Part shown: positions 17,148 to 25,674 of the stretch, one piece after another
Position numbering within the stretch: position 1 is the first letter of the stretch
Layout of the letters: the number at the start of each line of letters is the position of its first letter
Origin: Cellvibrionaceae bacterium
Lineage (GTDB): Bacteria > Pseudomonadota > Gammaproteobacteria > Pseudomonadales > Cellvibrionaceae
Direction of reading: 5' to 3'
Assembly (NCBI GenBank): GCA_021151825.1
Contig: JAGKWQ010000007.1
Coordinates: forward strand, 1-64,000
DNA: 64,000 nucleotides
The notes under the pieces: model-generated
What the model was told of the DNA's origin: nothing
What the model saw: the letters and a program-made list of their open reading frames with translations, nothing else
Database searches by the model: none
Translations under genes and position numbers: made by a program

Positions 17148-19529
17148 TTAGAAATTTTCATAACGGTTAAGATCCAGAATTCCTGCTTCAATGGGGCGTG
17201 ACTTTTGATAGTCTGCAAATATGGCATCGCTAATTTCCCAGAAATCCGGGTTGGTCCTACGCACGCCGAAACGTTCGGCGAAACGTAAATAATCGTCTTG
17301 GCTATTTAAGTTCGAAACACGGAGAGTAAATTCGGCAAGGTCCTCATGTCGTATCCGGAAAAAAACATTCGGATACGCCGTTGCGAAGCCGGGAATAACA
17401 TCAAGCGTATTTTCTTCCGGGATAAGTGTTTTTTCCTCAGTTAACACATGCGTGTTATTAAGATGGCCAGTGTTACGTAGCAGGCTCAGATTAAGGGTAG
17501 GTCGCCCCGGTGATTCAAGGCGTAAAAAACTGGCTTCGGGCATCCATGCGAGATTTTTTCCTTTAAGCATGTCTAATGCCCGTAGACCGTCGATAACCTT
17601 AGTATCTGGTGTGTTGTTCCGGTGGGAATAATTTTCTAATAGCGTATTGAGATCATAATCGCGGCTCAATGCTGAATCCATTCTTTGACCAAGCATTGTC
17701 ATCAGTTCATGTTCAGGTCGATCATTTCCGGAGAAAACAATATCGCTCTCCCGATTAAAATGAGCGTACTTGCCGTAAACCAAATCTTTTGTTTCCTGAT
17801 CTGCATCGCGGTACCAATAATCACGCACTGCAATACGGCTTGCTTGTGGTAGTAGACTGATGAAATTGAATTCGCCTTCTCTGCGCAGGTAATTCATGTA
17901 GATACGTGTATTAACCTGATGGCCTATATTGCCAAAAACATCATAGCCAGCAGTTAATAAATAATGGACGCGTTCGAGCAACGAATAATTAATTACCCAG
18001 GCTGTTTTTGGTTTTTCGCCGACTAATCCTTTCATTACCGTTGCATTATCAAAATGACGATAGACCGTTAAGGCCGCGTTTGGGTTATGGGTTTTGCCAC
18101 CATCCCAAATCAAACCTGGATTGACGGTGCCGGGTTGAGCCAGGCGCTGCTCCAGATAATTGGATTTTTCCTGGACGAAACGTCGCTCAAGCTCAGCGTA
18201 ATGTATCAAGGGCGTCAGCAATAGAGAATTGCTGCTGCGTTCAGCAGGAAGTGTTAACAGGTCGCTGGAGTTACCAAGATATTCGCCATAGATGTTGTCA
18301 GCAAATTCAGGGCTGCGAAAGAAAATCCAGAAGTGATCATTGACCACGTTTAATGCAGTTTGTCCACGGCATACGGGACCTTTGATAAATCCCATGATAG
18401 TGAATTCTGCTTCATCCAACATAAACTCATATCGTGCTTTCACCGGTAATTGCTCGAAAACTTTAAACGGATTTGCGGCGAGTTCCGGTTTATAGGCAGG
18501 AACTGTATCTACGGTGTAATCCGGGATAAAAAATAACTCGTTCCATCGCGCCATACGTTTTTCACTCAGCGCATACGGCATGTGTGATTTCGCCACAATG
18601 GCTTCATCAACTAATCGAAGCCGGTAATAAAATTTTTCTACGCTTGGTGCATCAAATGGACGTCGGCTTGCGATTTCGCGAATAGTTTCTCCTGATGGCG
18701 TGGTAGAACGAACCATGCGAAAGTAGTGCGTAGGTGTTTCGTCCTCGAAATAAAGATGTGCAAGAAATAAATGTTCATAGATATAACGGCTCACCAACCG
18801 TTCACGGTTGGAGTCGCCATTAAAAAAATTTTCCCACTGTTGAATTTTTTGTTCAGCCGTTGCTGTTAACGATGTATGCCCATCGTTAGGTGCACCCTGT
18901 TGTAGCCACAGATGAATTATATCGTTTTCTTTTTTCGTTATTGCCGGCAAGCCAAAGGGCATTCCCATTTGCGGGTTTTGACGTTCGTAATCGCTGTACT
19001 CAAATATTGTCGGGCATTGGTTGGTGCGATATAACGAAAAATCCATTGACGCAGGTGCCGGTTGATTTGGCACCAGTGGATGGCGTGTTTTTAAATCCAA
19101 CGCACGTGCAAGCAAACTTGCTTGTTGCTCGGCTGTAGCGCGATTTGGAAATTCATTGAGAACCGGGAAAAATCCTTTTTGTCGCCATTCAGACGGTTTA
19201 TTTGCGTCAATGAACAGGCGTGTAGGTGAGGCTTCCAATAAGCGGGTGCCGTTATAGACCAGCTCTTTGCTTGCGCCGCGAATAATTCCATCATAAGAGC
19301 CTAGCTTTAACTGGCAGGCTGCGTCATAGCAGGAATGGCAAACCACACACCGTTGCTCCAAAATAGGTCGCACCTGATGGGTATATGAAACCGAACCAGG
19401 AACGATTTGAGCTTGGTCAAACCGTGCCGGATCAGGTTTGCCAAATAACGCTAGCAAATCTTCACGCGCAAAAGTGGCGCAACCAGCTAGCAAAGCGATA
19501 AACACAAACAGGAGGTACTTTCTAATCAT
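17148..19529 (-). CDS. cti: Fatty-acid cis/trans isomerase, c-type cytochrome
   Basis: 793 residues. The signal sequence ends at LLAGC (Cys17, a possible lipobox). The single haem motif CVVCH lies at 61-65, followed by SCYDAACQLKLGSYDG, typical of Cti. Cti works in the periplasm and converts cis-unsaturated acyl chains of membrane phospholipids to trans, lowering membrane fluidity in solvent or heat stress. Length and motif order fit the Pseudomonas and Vibrio enzymes. A 12-bp perfect palindrome lies just before its start. It is a single gene. Confidence 0.9.
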   Translation of the reverse strand: MIRKYLLFVFIALLAGCATFAREDLLALFGKPDPARFDQAQIVPGSVSYTHQVRPILEQRCVVCHSCYDAACQLKLGSYDGIIRGASKELVYNGTRLLEASPTRLFIDANKPSEWRQKGFFPVLNEFPNRATAEQQASLLARALDLKTRHPLVPNQPAPASMDFSLYRTNQCPTIFEYSDYERQNPQMGMPFGLPAITKKENDIIHLWLQQGAPNDGHTSLTATAEQKIQQWENFFNGDSNRERLVSRYIYEHLFLAHLYFEDETPTHYFRMVRSTTPSGETIREIASRRPFDAPSVEKFYYRLRLVDEAIVAKSHMPYALSEKRMARWNELFFIPDYTVDTVPAYKPELAANPFKVFEQLPVKARYEFMLDEAEFTIMGFIKGPVCRGQTALNVVNDHFWIFFRSPEFADNIYGEYLGNSSDLLTLPAERSSNSLLLTPLIHYAELERRFVQEKSNYLEQRLAQPGTVNPGLIWDGGKTHNPNAALTVYRHFDNATVMKGLVGEKPKTAWVINYSLLERVHYLLTAGYDVFGNIGHQVNTRIYMNYLRREGEFNFISLLPQASRIAVRDYWYRDADQETKDLVYGKYAHFNRESDIVFSGNDRPEHELMTMLGQRMDSALSRDYDLNTLLENYSHRNNTPDTKVIDGLRALDMLKGKNLAWMPEASFLRLESPGRPTLNLSLLRNTGHLNNTHVLTEEKTLIPEENTLDVIPGFATAYPNVFFRIRHEDLAEFTLRVSNLNSQDDYLRFAERFGVRRTNPDFWEISDAIFADYQKSRPIEAGILDLNRYENF

Positions 19530-19545
19530 TGGTTTACACCTTCAG

Positions 19546-19557
19546 CGTTAGCTAACG
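19546..19557. promoter_or_regulatory. 12-bp palindrome in the cti leader
   Basis: CGTTAGCTAACG is a perfect palindrome 17-28 bp upstream of the cti ATG, close to its GAAGGTG ribosome site. It could be an operator or a small mRNA hairpin. No regulator is assigned. Confidence 0.4.
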
Positions 19558-19759
19558 ATTAATCTAGAATGGTTTAAAAACCTTGCATTTGGAATTTAAG
19601 TTATGCCTATCAAACTGTCCCCCCTCAAAAATCGAGTGGTAGACCTGCCATTTTAAAAGTTAGCTTATTGCAATTTGACGATCCTCACTTATGCATCTGA
19701 TGTGGGCACAGTAAAGAATAGCCGTCACAGTTTTAAAATAAAGAAATGTTCAGTAAATT

Positions 19760-19831
19760 TGCGGTGATGTGGTGCTTGCAGAGCTCGATCAAGAGTTGGC
19801 TGCGACTTATAAAAAAGCAGAAGGTAGTTGA
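19760..19831 (+). pseudogene. Possible remnant of an LprI/DUF1311-like gene
   Basis: A short frame reads CGDVVLAELDQELAATYKKA before a stop; this resembles the repeated core of LprI/DUF1311 lysozyme-inhibitor-like lipoproteins. After the stop a shifted QSNSMWMEFF also fits the family's Q-x-W end. No start or signal is left. The surrounding 19558-20160 region is AT-rich and I see no other gene there. Confidence 0.28.
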
Positions 19832-20164
19832 GGAGATTTTGACGACACTCAAAGCAACTCAATGTGGATGGAGTTCTTTATAACGGGCCTAATAAAAGTA
19901 TCTCGATTCATAACGTTTTTGACCAAAAAATTTAACGACCTATAAATTGGAATTTTATTTTAGTTGCTTTGATATGCTGTGCTTATAAATGTTGGGCATT
20001 GCTGCCCAACCTGCATGAAGCCTCAATCTCCGCCTTTGCCCGATCCCGGAACTGATGAGGAATATTGGAATATCCCTTTAATTGTTTTTTATATTGCGGT
20101 GTTATTCTGAGAGCATGGCTTACTTAACAATAATTTGAATTTTATAGAAAAATATAATCATTAA

Positions 20165-20195
20165 AAAAATGCCCTCAATCGAGGGCATTTTTTAT
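20165..20195 (-). terminator. Terminator of the di-haem protein gene
   Basis: ATGCCCTC (20169-20176), AATC loop, GAGGGCAT (20181-20188), flanked by A-run and T-run on both sides, 20 bp past the stop at 20216. It can work in both directions. Confidence 0.88.
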
Positions 20196-20215
20196 TTCAC
20201 TTAATAAAACGTAGC

Positions 20216-22651
20216 CTAATCTTTACCATTGCGCTTATCACGCTCTATACGCCTTACTTTTACTTTATAGCCGTACTTGCCTTTGCATTTGCCGATGGAC
20301 TGCGTAACGGTAATGGTCTCATCAAAAAGCAACGCACGGTTTAATGCAATCACGCTGCCGCTGCCATCTCCCAGTTCAATATTGCTGGAATCAAAAACGT
20401 GAATCCTTGCTCCGGCAACAGCGTCCGTTACGACTACGTAATTTTCGCCCTCAAGTGGAATGCGTATTTTGGGGGCGGGAATGTCCTCACACTTTTTAGC
20501 TGGGGGCGTTTCAGTTGGCTTGCTCTTATCACATAACGCTTGCCGTACGGTGAGATGCTGACCAGCAGCAAGTGGGCCCCCAAGTGGCGTCGCAAAATCA
20601 TATTCGTTGTGCCAGGAAATGGGTGTAGAAAATTGACCGAAACCTCCCGCACTGGATTCTCCAACTTCGAGCCAACTACCGTGCAGAATGTCAGTAATAT
20701 TAATTAATTCCTGACCGACATAGGTTTGCGACGGAGCAAGCTTTGGTGCGTTGACAGTGGTTGGTGCTGCAACTGCTGTTTCAACATTCGACAAGGGACT
20801 TGAATCACCGCATAAATCGATGCTTGCCGTAAACTTATCTCCTACATCAAACGGATATTTTCCAGGGTAAATTCCAGTCCACCCGGTGCTGGTATTGGTT
20901 GAACGTGGATCGATTCCATTTACAAAAACGGTTAGTTTTGCTCCGGGCACATGTTTAACTGCAATCGTGTTGCCACATTGATAAATAAGTTTTGGATCAA
21001 TATCGGGTTTCGGTAATCCAGTGGGAAAATCTACTTTATGATCGCGAACCGTTGCGGGGTTGGATGGATCTGACAACACACCGTTAAATTCCTGGGTTGC
21101 CGTTACAACATCGCCGGGAACCAGTGCGGGTACGTTGAATTCCAGCAAGCTTGGGCTGCGCGAAATTTTTGCATCGATAAAAGTGCCGTTGATAAACACC
21201 GACACTTTTGCATCCAGCAGCGTACCTTTCACAGCTAACTGCGTGGCGCAGCCATATAAGGGCTCGATAATAATCGGTGGTGATATGTGTTTGTCGTCAT
21301 CCGGAATCGGATCCAACCCGACCGACTTGCCGTAACACAACGAGAGTAGTGCATCGATGTGATCGAAGTAACCCCATATAGATCCAAGGCCTTGTGGCAT
21401 AGTACGCTTGGCTCCACCGAAAACCGATTGCTCTAAAACAACGGAACAGTATTGTGCTATTCCCGGGTCACTCACATCTGGAAAACGTCCGGCCCCACCT
21501 TGTTGATGACAAGAATCGCAACGATTTTGTGAATTTACTGTATTGAGAACGGAAGTTGGCCCAGGGTTTTGTGGCCAACTGGGATGCACCAGCGGGTCGT
21601 GCCAATTATCGGGCATTAATTTAGAACTTAAGCCAGCAAAGGGCGCTTTGTCTGGATGCACGACAAAAGGGTTTTCACCTGCGTGACAAGCAGTACACGT
21701 GCCTTGGCCGTTTGATGCCAACGCTGCTCCGCCTACAAATTTCTCGATGCTTACCGGAACATCGCGAACGAATTTGTCACTGTTAGGATTGTCCCAAAAG
21801 CACGCCTTGCTGGTTTTTTTCCCAACACAAATTAAGCCCAAAACGTTTGCCGTTTTTGCGCTTGCTGAACCATAACGCGGCAATGCGAGGCATGCACCTT
21901 CGGGGTTGCGACTTTCATAAAACCAAAGATCGGCAAAACTTCCTTCGTCGATAAATTCATTGCTAAAAACGCCTCGATTTTCCCATGGTTTGGCATACAT
22001 CGGTGGTGGAATAGGGACGCCTGCGTCTTTGCATTCTTTTATATATTCATCGCCGGACGCGTTGGTTTTTAAAAATACGGTGATGCCTCCTTCTTCCAGT
22101 TTGCGGGCAAGATCCGGATGAATTCCTTTGCTAAAAACACCTGCCTCATTTCGGAAAGTGAGTTTGGCAAAATGTTCAATATAGTAACGCCGCAAACCAT
22201 CAAGCGTCCCCATTAACACCACATCTTCCTTTTTCTCTGAAAGCGTAAGAAGTTCGTCCAGGTATAAAGCATTAGCGAGAATTTTGTCACTGACTGCTTC
22301 GTAGATGAGTGTCTTTTTCTTCTTTAGGGTAGCAAGTACTTTTGGGTCTTTAACTTGATTTATAGTGGAGGTGCTTTTAGTAAGGTAATAAGTCTGCACT
22401 TCGTAAACTGATTCAGGTGTTGGCTTGAAAACCGCGCCATCTTTACCAAAAAATCGGCCATGGCCAAAACCCGTCAGTGGGTCGTTCGACGTGCCGGGTG
22501 TCGATGATGCCTTAAGGTCTTTTGCGGATAATATGGGCTTCTCTTGAATGGCATTAATGATGTCTTTGTTGGCAAACGTGGAAACCGACAAAGTGATTAA
22601 TAGGCAAGAGAATAAAAATACAAACGGGGAACGGTGAGCGAAAAGATTCAT
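20216..22651 (-). CDS. Exported di-haem protein with C-terminal beta repeats
   Basis: 811 residues with a signal peptide (~1-27, cut after TFA). Two c-type haem sites are present, CTACH at 319-323 and CDSCH at 378-382, each followed by Pro-rich text with nearby Met and His that could be distal ligands. The first ~310 residues have no family I know. From ~455 on, four related ~85-residue units follow, each with a pattern like VFVNG or VFINGTF, and a paired Cys, consistent with Ig-like or carbohydrate-binding beta sandwiches. Its neighbour cti is also a periplasmic haem protein, though in a separate unit. An oxidoreductase or peroxidase-like role is a guess. A terminator follows and a very stable hairpin precedes it. 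Confidence 0.7.
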   Translation of the reverse strand: MNLFAHRSPFVFLFSCLLITLSVSTFANKDIINAIQEKPILSAKDLKASSTPGTSNDPLTGFGHGRFFGKDGAVFKPTPESVYEVQTYYLTKSTSTINQVKDPKVLATLKKKKTLIYEAVSDKILANALYLDELLTLSEKKEDVVLMGTLDGLRRYYIEHFAKLTFRNEAGVFSKGIHPDLARKLEEGGITVFLKTNASGDEYIKECKDAGVPIPPPMYAKPWENRGVFSNEFIDEGSFADLWFYESRNPEGACLALPRYGSASAKTANVLGLICVGKKTSKACFWDNPNSDKFVRDVPVSIEKFVGGAALASNGQGTCTACHAGENPFVVHPDKAPFAGLSSKLMPDNWHDPLVHPSWPQNPGPTSVLNTVNSQNRCDSCHQQGGAGRFPDVSDPGIAQYCSVVLEQSVFGGAKRTMPQGLGSIWGYFDHIDALLSLCYGKSVGLDPIPDDDKHISPPIIIEPLYGCATQLAVKGTLLDAKVSVFINGTFIDAKISRSPSLLEFNVPALVPGDVVTATQEFNGVLSDPSNPATVRDHKVDFPTGLPKPDIDPKLIYQCGNTIAVKHVPGAKLTVFVNGIDPRSTNTSTGWTGIYPGKYPFDVGDKFTASIDLCGDSSPLSNVETAVAAPTTVNAPKLAPSQTYVGQELINITDILHGSWLEVGESSAGGFGQFSTPISWHNEYDFATPLGGPLAAGQHLTVRQALCDKSKPTETPPAKKCEDIPAPKIRIPLEGENYVVVTDAVAGARIHVFDSSNIELGDGSGSVIALNRALLFDETITVTQSIGKCKGKYGYKVKVRRIERDKRNGKD

Positions 22652-22670
22652 CTTAGTATCCCTCTGAAGA

Positions 22671-22727
22671 ATGCACTTATCATCGTAAGAGGCTCTGAGT
22701 GTGAGCCTCTTACGATGATAAGGGCAT
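22671..22727. repeat. Long near-perfect hairpin before the di-haem gene
   Basis: Arms at 22676-22695 and 22703-22722 are perfectly complementary over 20 bp, with a 7-nt loop (TGAGTGT). After one mismatch the pairing runs four more base pairs to 22671 and 22727. It lies 20 bp upstream of the start of the 811-residue protein gene and 150 bp downstream of the N-acetyltransferase stop. On the plus strand a TTTT follows. It could be a terminator of the upstream gene, an attenuator, or a mobile repeat. Confidence 0.85.
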
Positions 22728-22874
22728 TTTCCTGGGGGTTCCGTAAAAAATAGCTCTTCAAACCGGGTAATTTTTCACAGACAACCAGTGGTAACGCTGA
22801 ATTGCTTAGGTTGTGACTTAAATAAAGAGGCCGCAGAATATGCCTCGACCCCATCCGTGGCGCTACTCCAGATT

Positions 22875-23687
22875 TTATTTTCCAGTAATCAGTTCTTCCA
22901 GTCGTGCATCCAACCCAATCACGTCCGCAGTGCGAATATGGAATTTATTTTCCAATACTTCCTTTATTCCATTAACGGAAAATAATTGTTTCCTCTCTGC
23001 TTCAGCCCCTGAAGGATAAAAAGAATACTGTGTATTGCTCAACGCATGCCGCCCTTGTTTGTCGGCTCGGGCTGCGACCAGGTTGGTGACGAAATGGGAG
23101 CCGGGGTGGCGTGATACGTACCAGTTATATACCTCATAATCCGCTGGATAGTGCGGAGTTAAGTCGAATGTGTAAAGTAGTTTCCATTCTTCTTTAACGT
23201 TTGCTTCAAGATGATAAAGTTCATTTGCGCGTATCAAACGATATTGTCCGTGCGGTGTAGTCTGGGTTTCATTTGTTATAAACCGGATAGGGACAGTCAA
23301 ACTCATTCCGCCGAAACCGGTATCAGCAACCCATTGTTCGCCGTCGGCTTCTACTAGCAACATCATGTGACTGCGAGGCGTTACCACATCATCCGGTACA
23401 TTTAATCGAACGCGTGCTGCAAGGCCGATAGTACTGAAACCGATTTGCTCCAATACATATTTAAATAATGTATTTTGTTCATAACAAAAACCACCGCGTT
23501 TTAATACGGTGAACTTCTCTAGCAAAGACGGAATGTCCAGCCGCACTTCTGCTCCGGTAAAAGACGATAAATTTTCAAATGGAATGAATTGTGTGTGGTG
23601 CAAATGCAGTTGGTATAGCGTGTCAAAAGTGGGTGCGAGTGCACCGTCATACTGAATATGATCCAGATAAGCTGCGATATCTTTCAT
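22875..23687 (-). CDS. Arylamine N-acetyltransferase
   Basis: 270 residues from ATG 23687, chosen because GAGGT lies 6 nt upstream; the frame is open 14 codons further. The catalytic triad of the family is complete: Cys68 in RGGFCYEQN, His107 in RSHMMLLV and Asp122 in VADTGFGG. The enzyme moves acetyl from acetyl-CoA to aromatic amines and hydrazines by a ping-pong mechanism, in the cytosol. A MerR/SoxR-type promoter lies just upstream, which suggests induction by redox-cycling drugs or pigments. It is a single gene. Confidence 0.93.
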   Translation of the reverse strand: MKDIAAYLDHIQYDGALAPTFDTLYQLHLHHTQFIPFENLSSFTGAEVRLDIPSLLEKFTVLKRGGFCYEQNTLFKYVLEQIGFSTIGLAARVRLNVPDDVVTPRSHMMLLVEADGEQWVADTGFGGMSLTVPIRFITNETQTTPHGQYRLIRANELYHLEANVKEEWKLLYTFDLTPHYPADYEVYNWYVSRHPGSHFVTNLVAARADKQGRHALSNTQYSFYPSGAEAERKQLFSVNGIKEVLENKFHIRTADVIGLDARLEELITGK

Positions 23688-23728
23688 TAGGTGACCTCTT
23701 GATAAGAGCTTGTATAAAACTGGAAGCA

Positions 23729-23759
23729 ACTATAAAACCTCAAGCAAGCTTGAGGTCAA
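23729..23759 (-). promoter_or_regulatory. SoxR-type (MerR-family) promoter of the acetyltransferase
   Basis: On the minus strand, TTGACC (-35, plus 23754-23759) and TATAGT (-10, plus 23729-23734) are separated by exactly 19 bp, the long spacer that MerR-family activators untwist. Between and overlapping them is a 9-2-9 palindrome, ACCTCAAGC AA GCTTGAGGT on the plus strand (23737-23756). Its half-site CCTCAAG/CTTGAGG is that of the known SoxR box of enteric soxS and of Pseudomonas. The start codon follows about 40 nt downstream of the -10. No soxR gene is in the window. Confidence 0.8.
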
Positions 23760-23856
23760 GAGGAAGTTGATAGGTTATTTATTGTAAAAAATGATTATTG
23801 AAAAGTTTTACCTTAATAAGGCCACAGACGTGGTGGTGTTATTAATAATCGTGGTC

Positions 23857-24663
23857 TCACCCGGACTCTTGCTGTTTAGCGAGATAGCGCTCAATCGCTC
23901 GCGTTGCCGCTAAAAATCCAAATGTCCCTGTTACCATGACACTGGAACCAAAACCGCCGGTACAATCCAGTTTTACACCTTCCTGCAAATGTTGTTTGGT
24001 TTGGCAAACGCTGCCGTCGGGTTTTGGGTAAACCATTTGCTCATTGGAATAAACGGCATCTACACGAAATTTTCGATTAGTGTCGCGTGCGAAATTAAAA
24101 TGGCGATACAGTTGCTGGCGAATTTTATGCAACATTGGATCATTATTCGCACGCGCCAGATCATCCACGGTGACTCGTTGCGGATCGCGCTTGCCGCCCG
24201 ATGAACCGATCACAATCAAACGAATTTTTACCGCCGAACAATAGGCGACGAGGCGCGCTTTTAAATGCGCGGCATCAATTGCATCGATAATCACGTGATG
24301 TTGTTTGCCCAGTAATTGATGGATATTTTGATCGTCGATAAAATCCTCCACCGTGTGAATTATCATTTCCGGATTGATGTCGCGCAGGCGCTCGCTTATC
24401 ACCTGGTTTTTGGATTTGCCGATGGTCGAATGCAAGGTGTGGGACTGACGATTAGTATTGGTAACGCAAACTTCATCCATTTCGATTAGCGTGAGTTCGC
24501 CCACCCCGGAGCGCGCTAATGCCTCTGCTACCCAGGTTCCTACGCCGCCGAGGCCAATCACAGCGAAATGGGCATTGGTCAGTGCGTGCAGGGAATCTTG
24601 CCCGTAAAGGCGGGCGATACCGCCGAAGCGTTGCAAGTAGGCATTGGTAACGGGTCTGCTCAT
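23857..24663 (-). CDS. tcdA: tRNA threonylcarbamoyladenosine dehydratase
   Basis: 268 residues from ATG 24663; the frame extends to a TTG at 24684, less likely. The E1-like (ThiF) fold is clear: nucleotide-binding GLGGVGTWVAEALARSG near residue 38, followed by the adenylation segment LIEMDEVCVTNTNRQ. TcdA (CsdL) uses ATP to cyclise t6A37 of ANN-decoding tRNAs to ct6A. Its close partners in E. coli, csdA and csdE, are not adjacent here, though a SufE/CsdE-like gene is at 11710. It is transcribed away from the two-component gene at 24858. Confidence 0.92.
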   Translation of the reverse strand: MSRPVTNAYLQRFGGIARLYGQDSLHALTNAHFAVIGLGGVGTWVAEALARSGVGELTLIEMDEVCVTNTNRQSHTLHSTIGKSKNQVISERLRDINPEMIIHTVEDFIDDQNIHQLLGKQHHVIIDAIDAAHLKARLVAYCSAVKIRLIVIGSSGGKRDPQRVTVDDLARANNDPMLHKIRQQLYRHFNFARDTNRKFRVDAVYSNEQMVYPKPDGSVCQTKQHLQEGVKLDCTGGFGSSVMVTGTFGFLAATRAIERYLAKQQESG

Positions 24664-24857
24664 AGTGTGCTTCTTGTGCTTCAAAATGTGACGTAGTGAA
24701 AAACAGGCGGCTTTTTAACGGAGAAAATGCCTTAATTCAAGCATCATGGCGGGTAAATTTACGGGTGCCTGCTACACTTTTTTACATGGTTGTGTCGGTG
24801 TAGTTTTAACTTGCTGATATTGCCCTGAATTAACCCACGAACAATCGAGCGCGCTTC

Positions 24858-25478
24858 ATGAGTAAAACGGCCCTGGCAACCGCCTATCTGATCGACGACG
24901 ACAGCATCACCCTGGAATTGATGAGCGGGATTATCGAACCCATCGGTGTGGAGCCCGCCTGTTTTAATGACGCCGAGGCGTTTCTTTCCGCTTATACGCC
25001 GCGCCCGTGTGAATGTGTAATTTCCGATATGCGTATGCCTGGGGTCAGTGGTTTACAGTTGCACAAGGTGTTGCAACAGCGTTACCCGGTTCCGCCACCA
25101 CTGATTATCGTCACGGGCTATGCCGAAGTCACGGCGGCAGTCGAGGCAATGAAACAGGGCGCCTTTGATTTTGTCGAGAAGCCGATTAACGGACATCAAT
25201 TCCTGGAGAAACTGCAAGCTGCTTTATCCCTCAGTCGGCAATTGCACCAAAAACGCCTTGATCTTTCTGCTCGCGATGCACGCATTGCATTATTGACTCC
25301 CAAAGAACAGGAGGTGTTGCAAGCGGTGCTGGAGGGGTTGCCCAGCAAAGATATCGCCAGCAAATTAAACCTGAGTGTGCGCACAGTGGAGAACCATCGC
25401 GCACGTATTATGGAGAAGCTGCGTGTGAACTCCGCGATGGAGTTAATGCGCGATTTTATGGTTTCCCTGGCCCGCTAA
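24858..25478 (+). CDS. FixJ-type response regulator
   Basis: 206 residues. REC domain ~8-125 with acidic pocket DDD (13-15), phosphoacceptor Asp57 in ISDMRMPG, and Lys in VEKPI; a LuxR-type HTH follows, with LTPKEQEVLQ and LSVRTVENHRARIMEKL. It should bind DNA as a phosphorylated dimer. No histidine kinase directly abuts it; the hybrid kinase at 29623 is a candidate. It opens the signalling cluster, 196 bp before the chemoreceptor. Confidence 0.93.
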   Translation: MSKTALATAYLIDDDSITLELMSGIIEPIGVEPACFNDAEAFLSAYTPRPCECVISDMRMPGVSGLQLHKVLQQRYPVPPPLIIVTGYAEVTAAVEAMKQGAFDFVEKPINGHQFLEKLQAALSLSRQLHQKRLDLSARDARIALLTPKEQEVLQAVLEGLPSKDIASKLNLSVRTVENHRARIMEKLRVNSAMELMRDFMVSLAR

Positions 25479-25674
25479 TTCACAGAGATTCATCAACAGG
25501 GAGCAGCCTTGCCCCCTGTGCGATACCTGCCTTTTTTCTGCATCCCGCTACCTTCATTACGCTTATTAACGTAACCCTGATTTAGTTTTTTGATCGCTTC
25601 TGTCGCTCTTCTGCTCCCTGCAAAGAAATATTTTTGGGCCTGCGCAACGGGCCGGGTGTAAAGAGGACAGTGAA

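Noticed and set aside
22648..22854. 68-residue minus-strand frame
   Set aside because: It is made mostly of the long hairpin and overlaps the start of the 811-residue gene.
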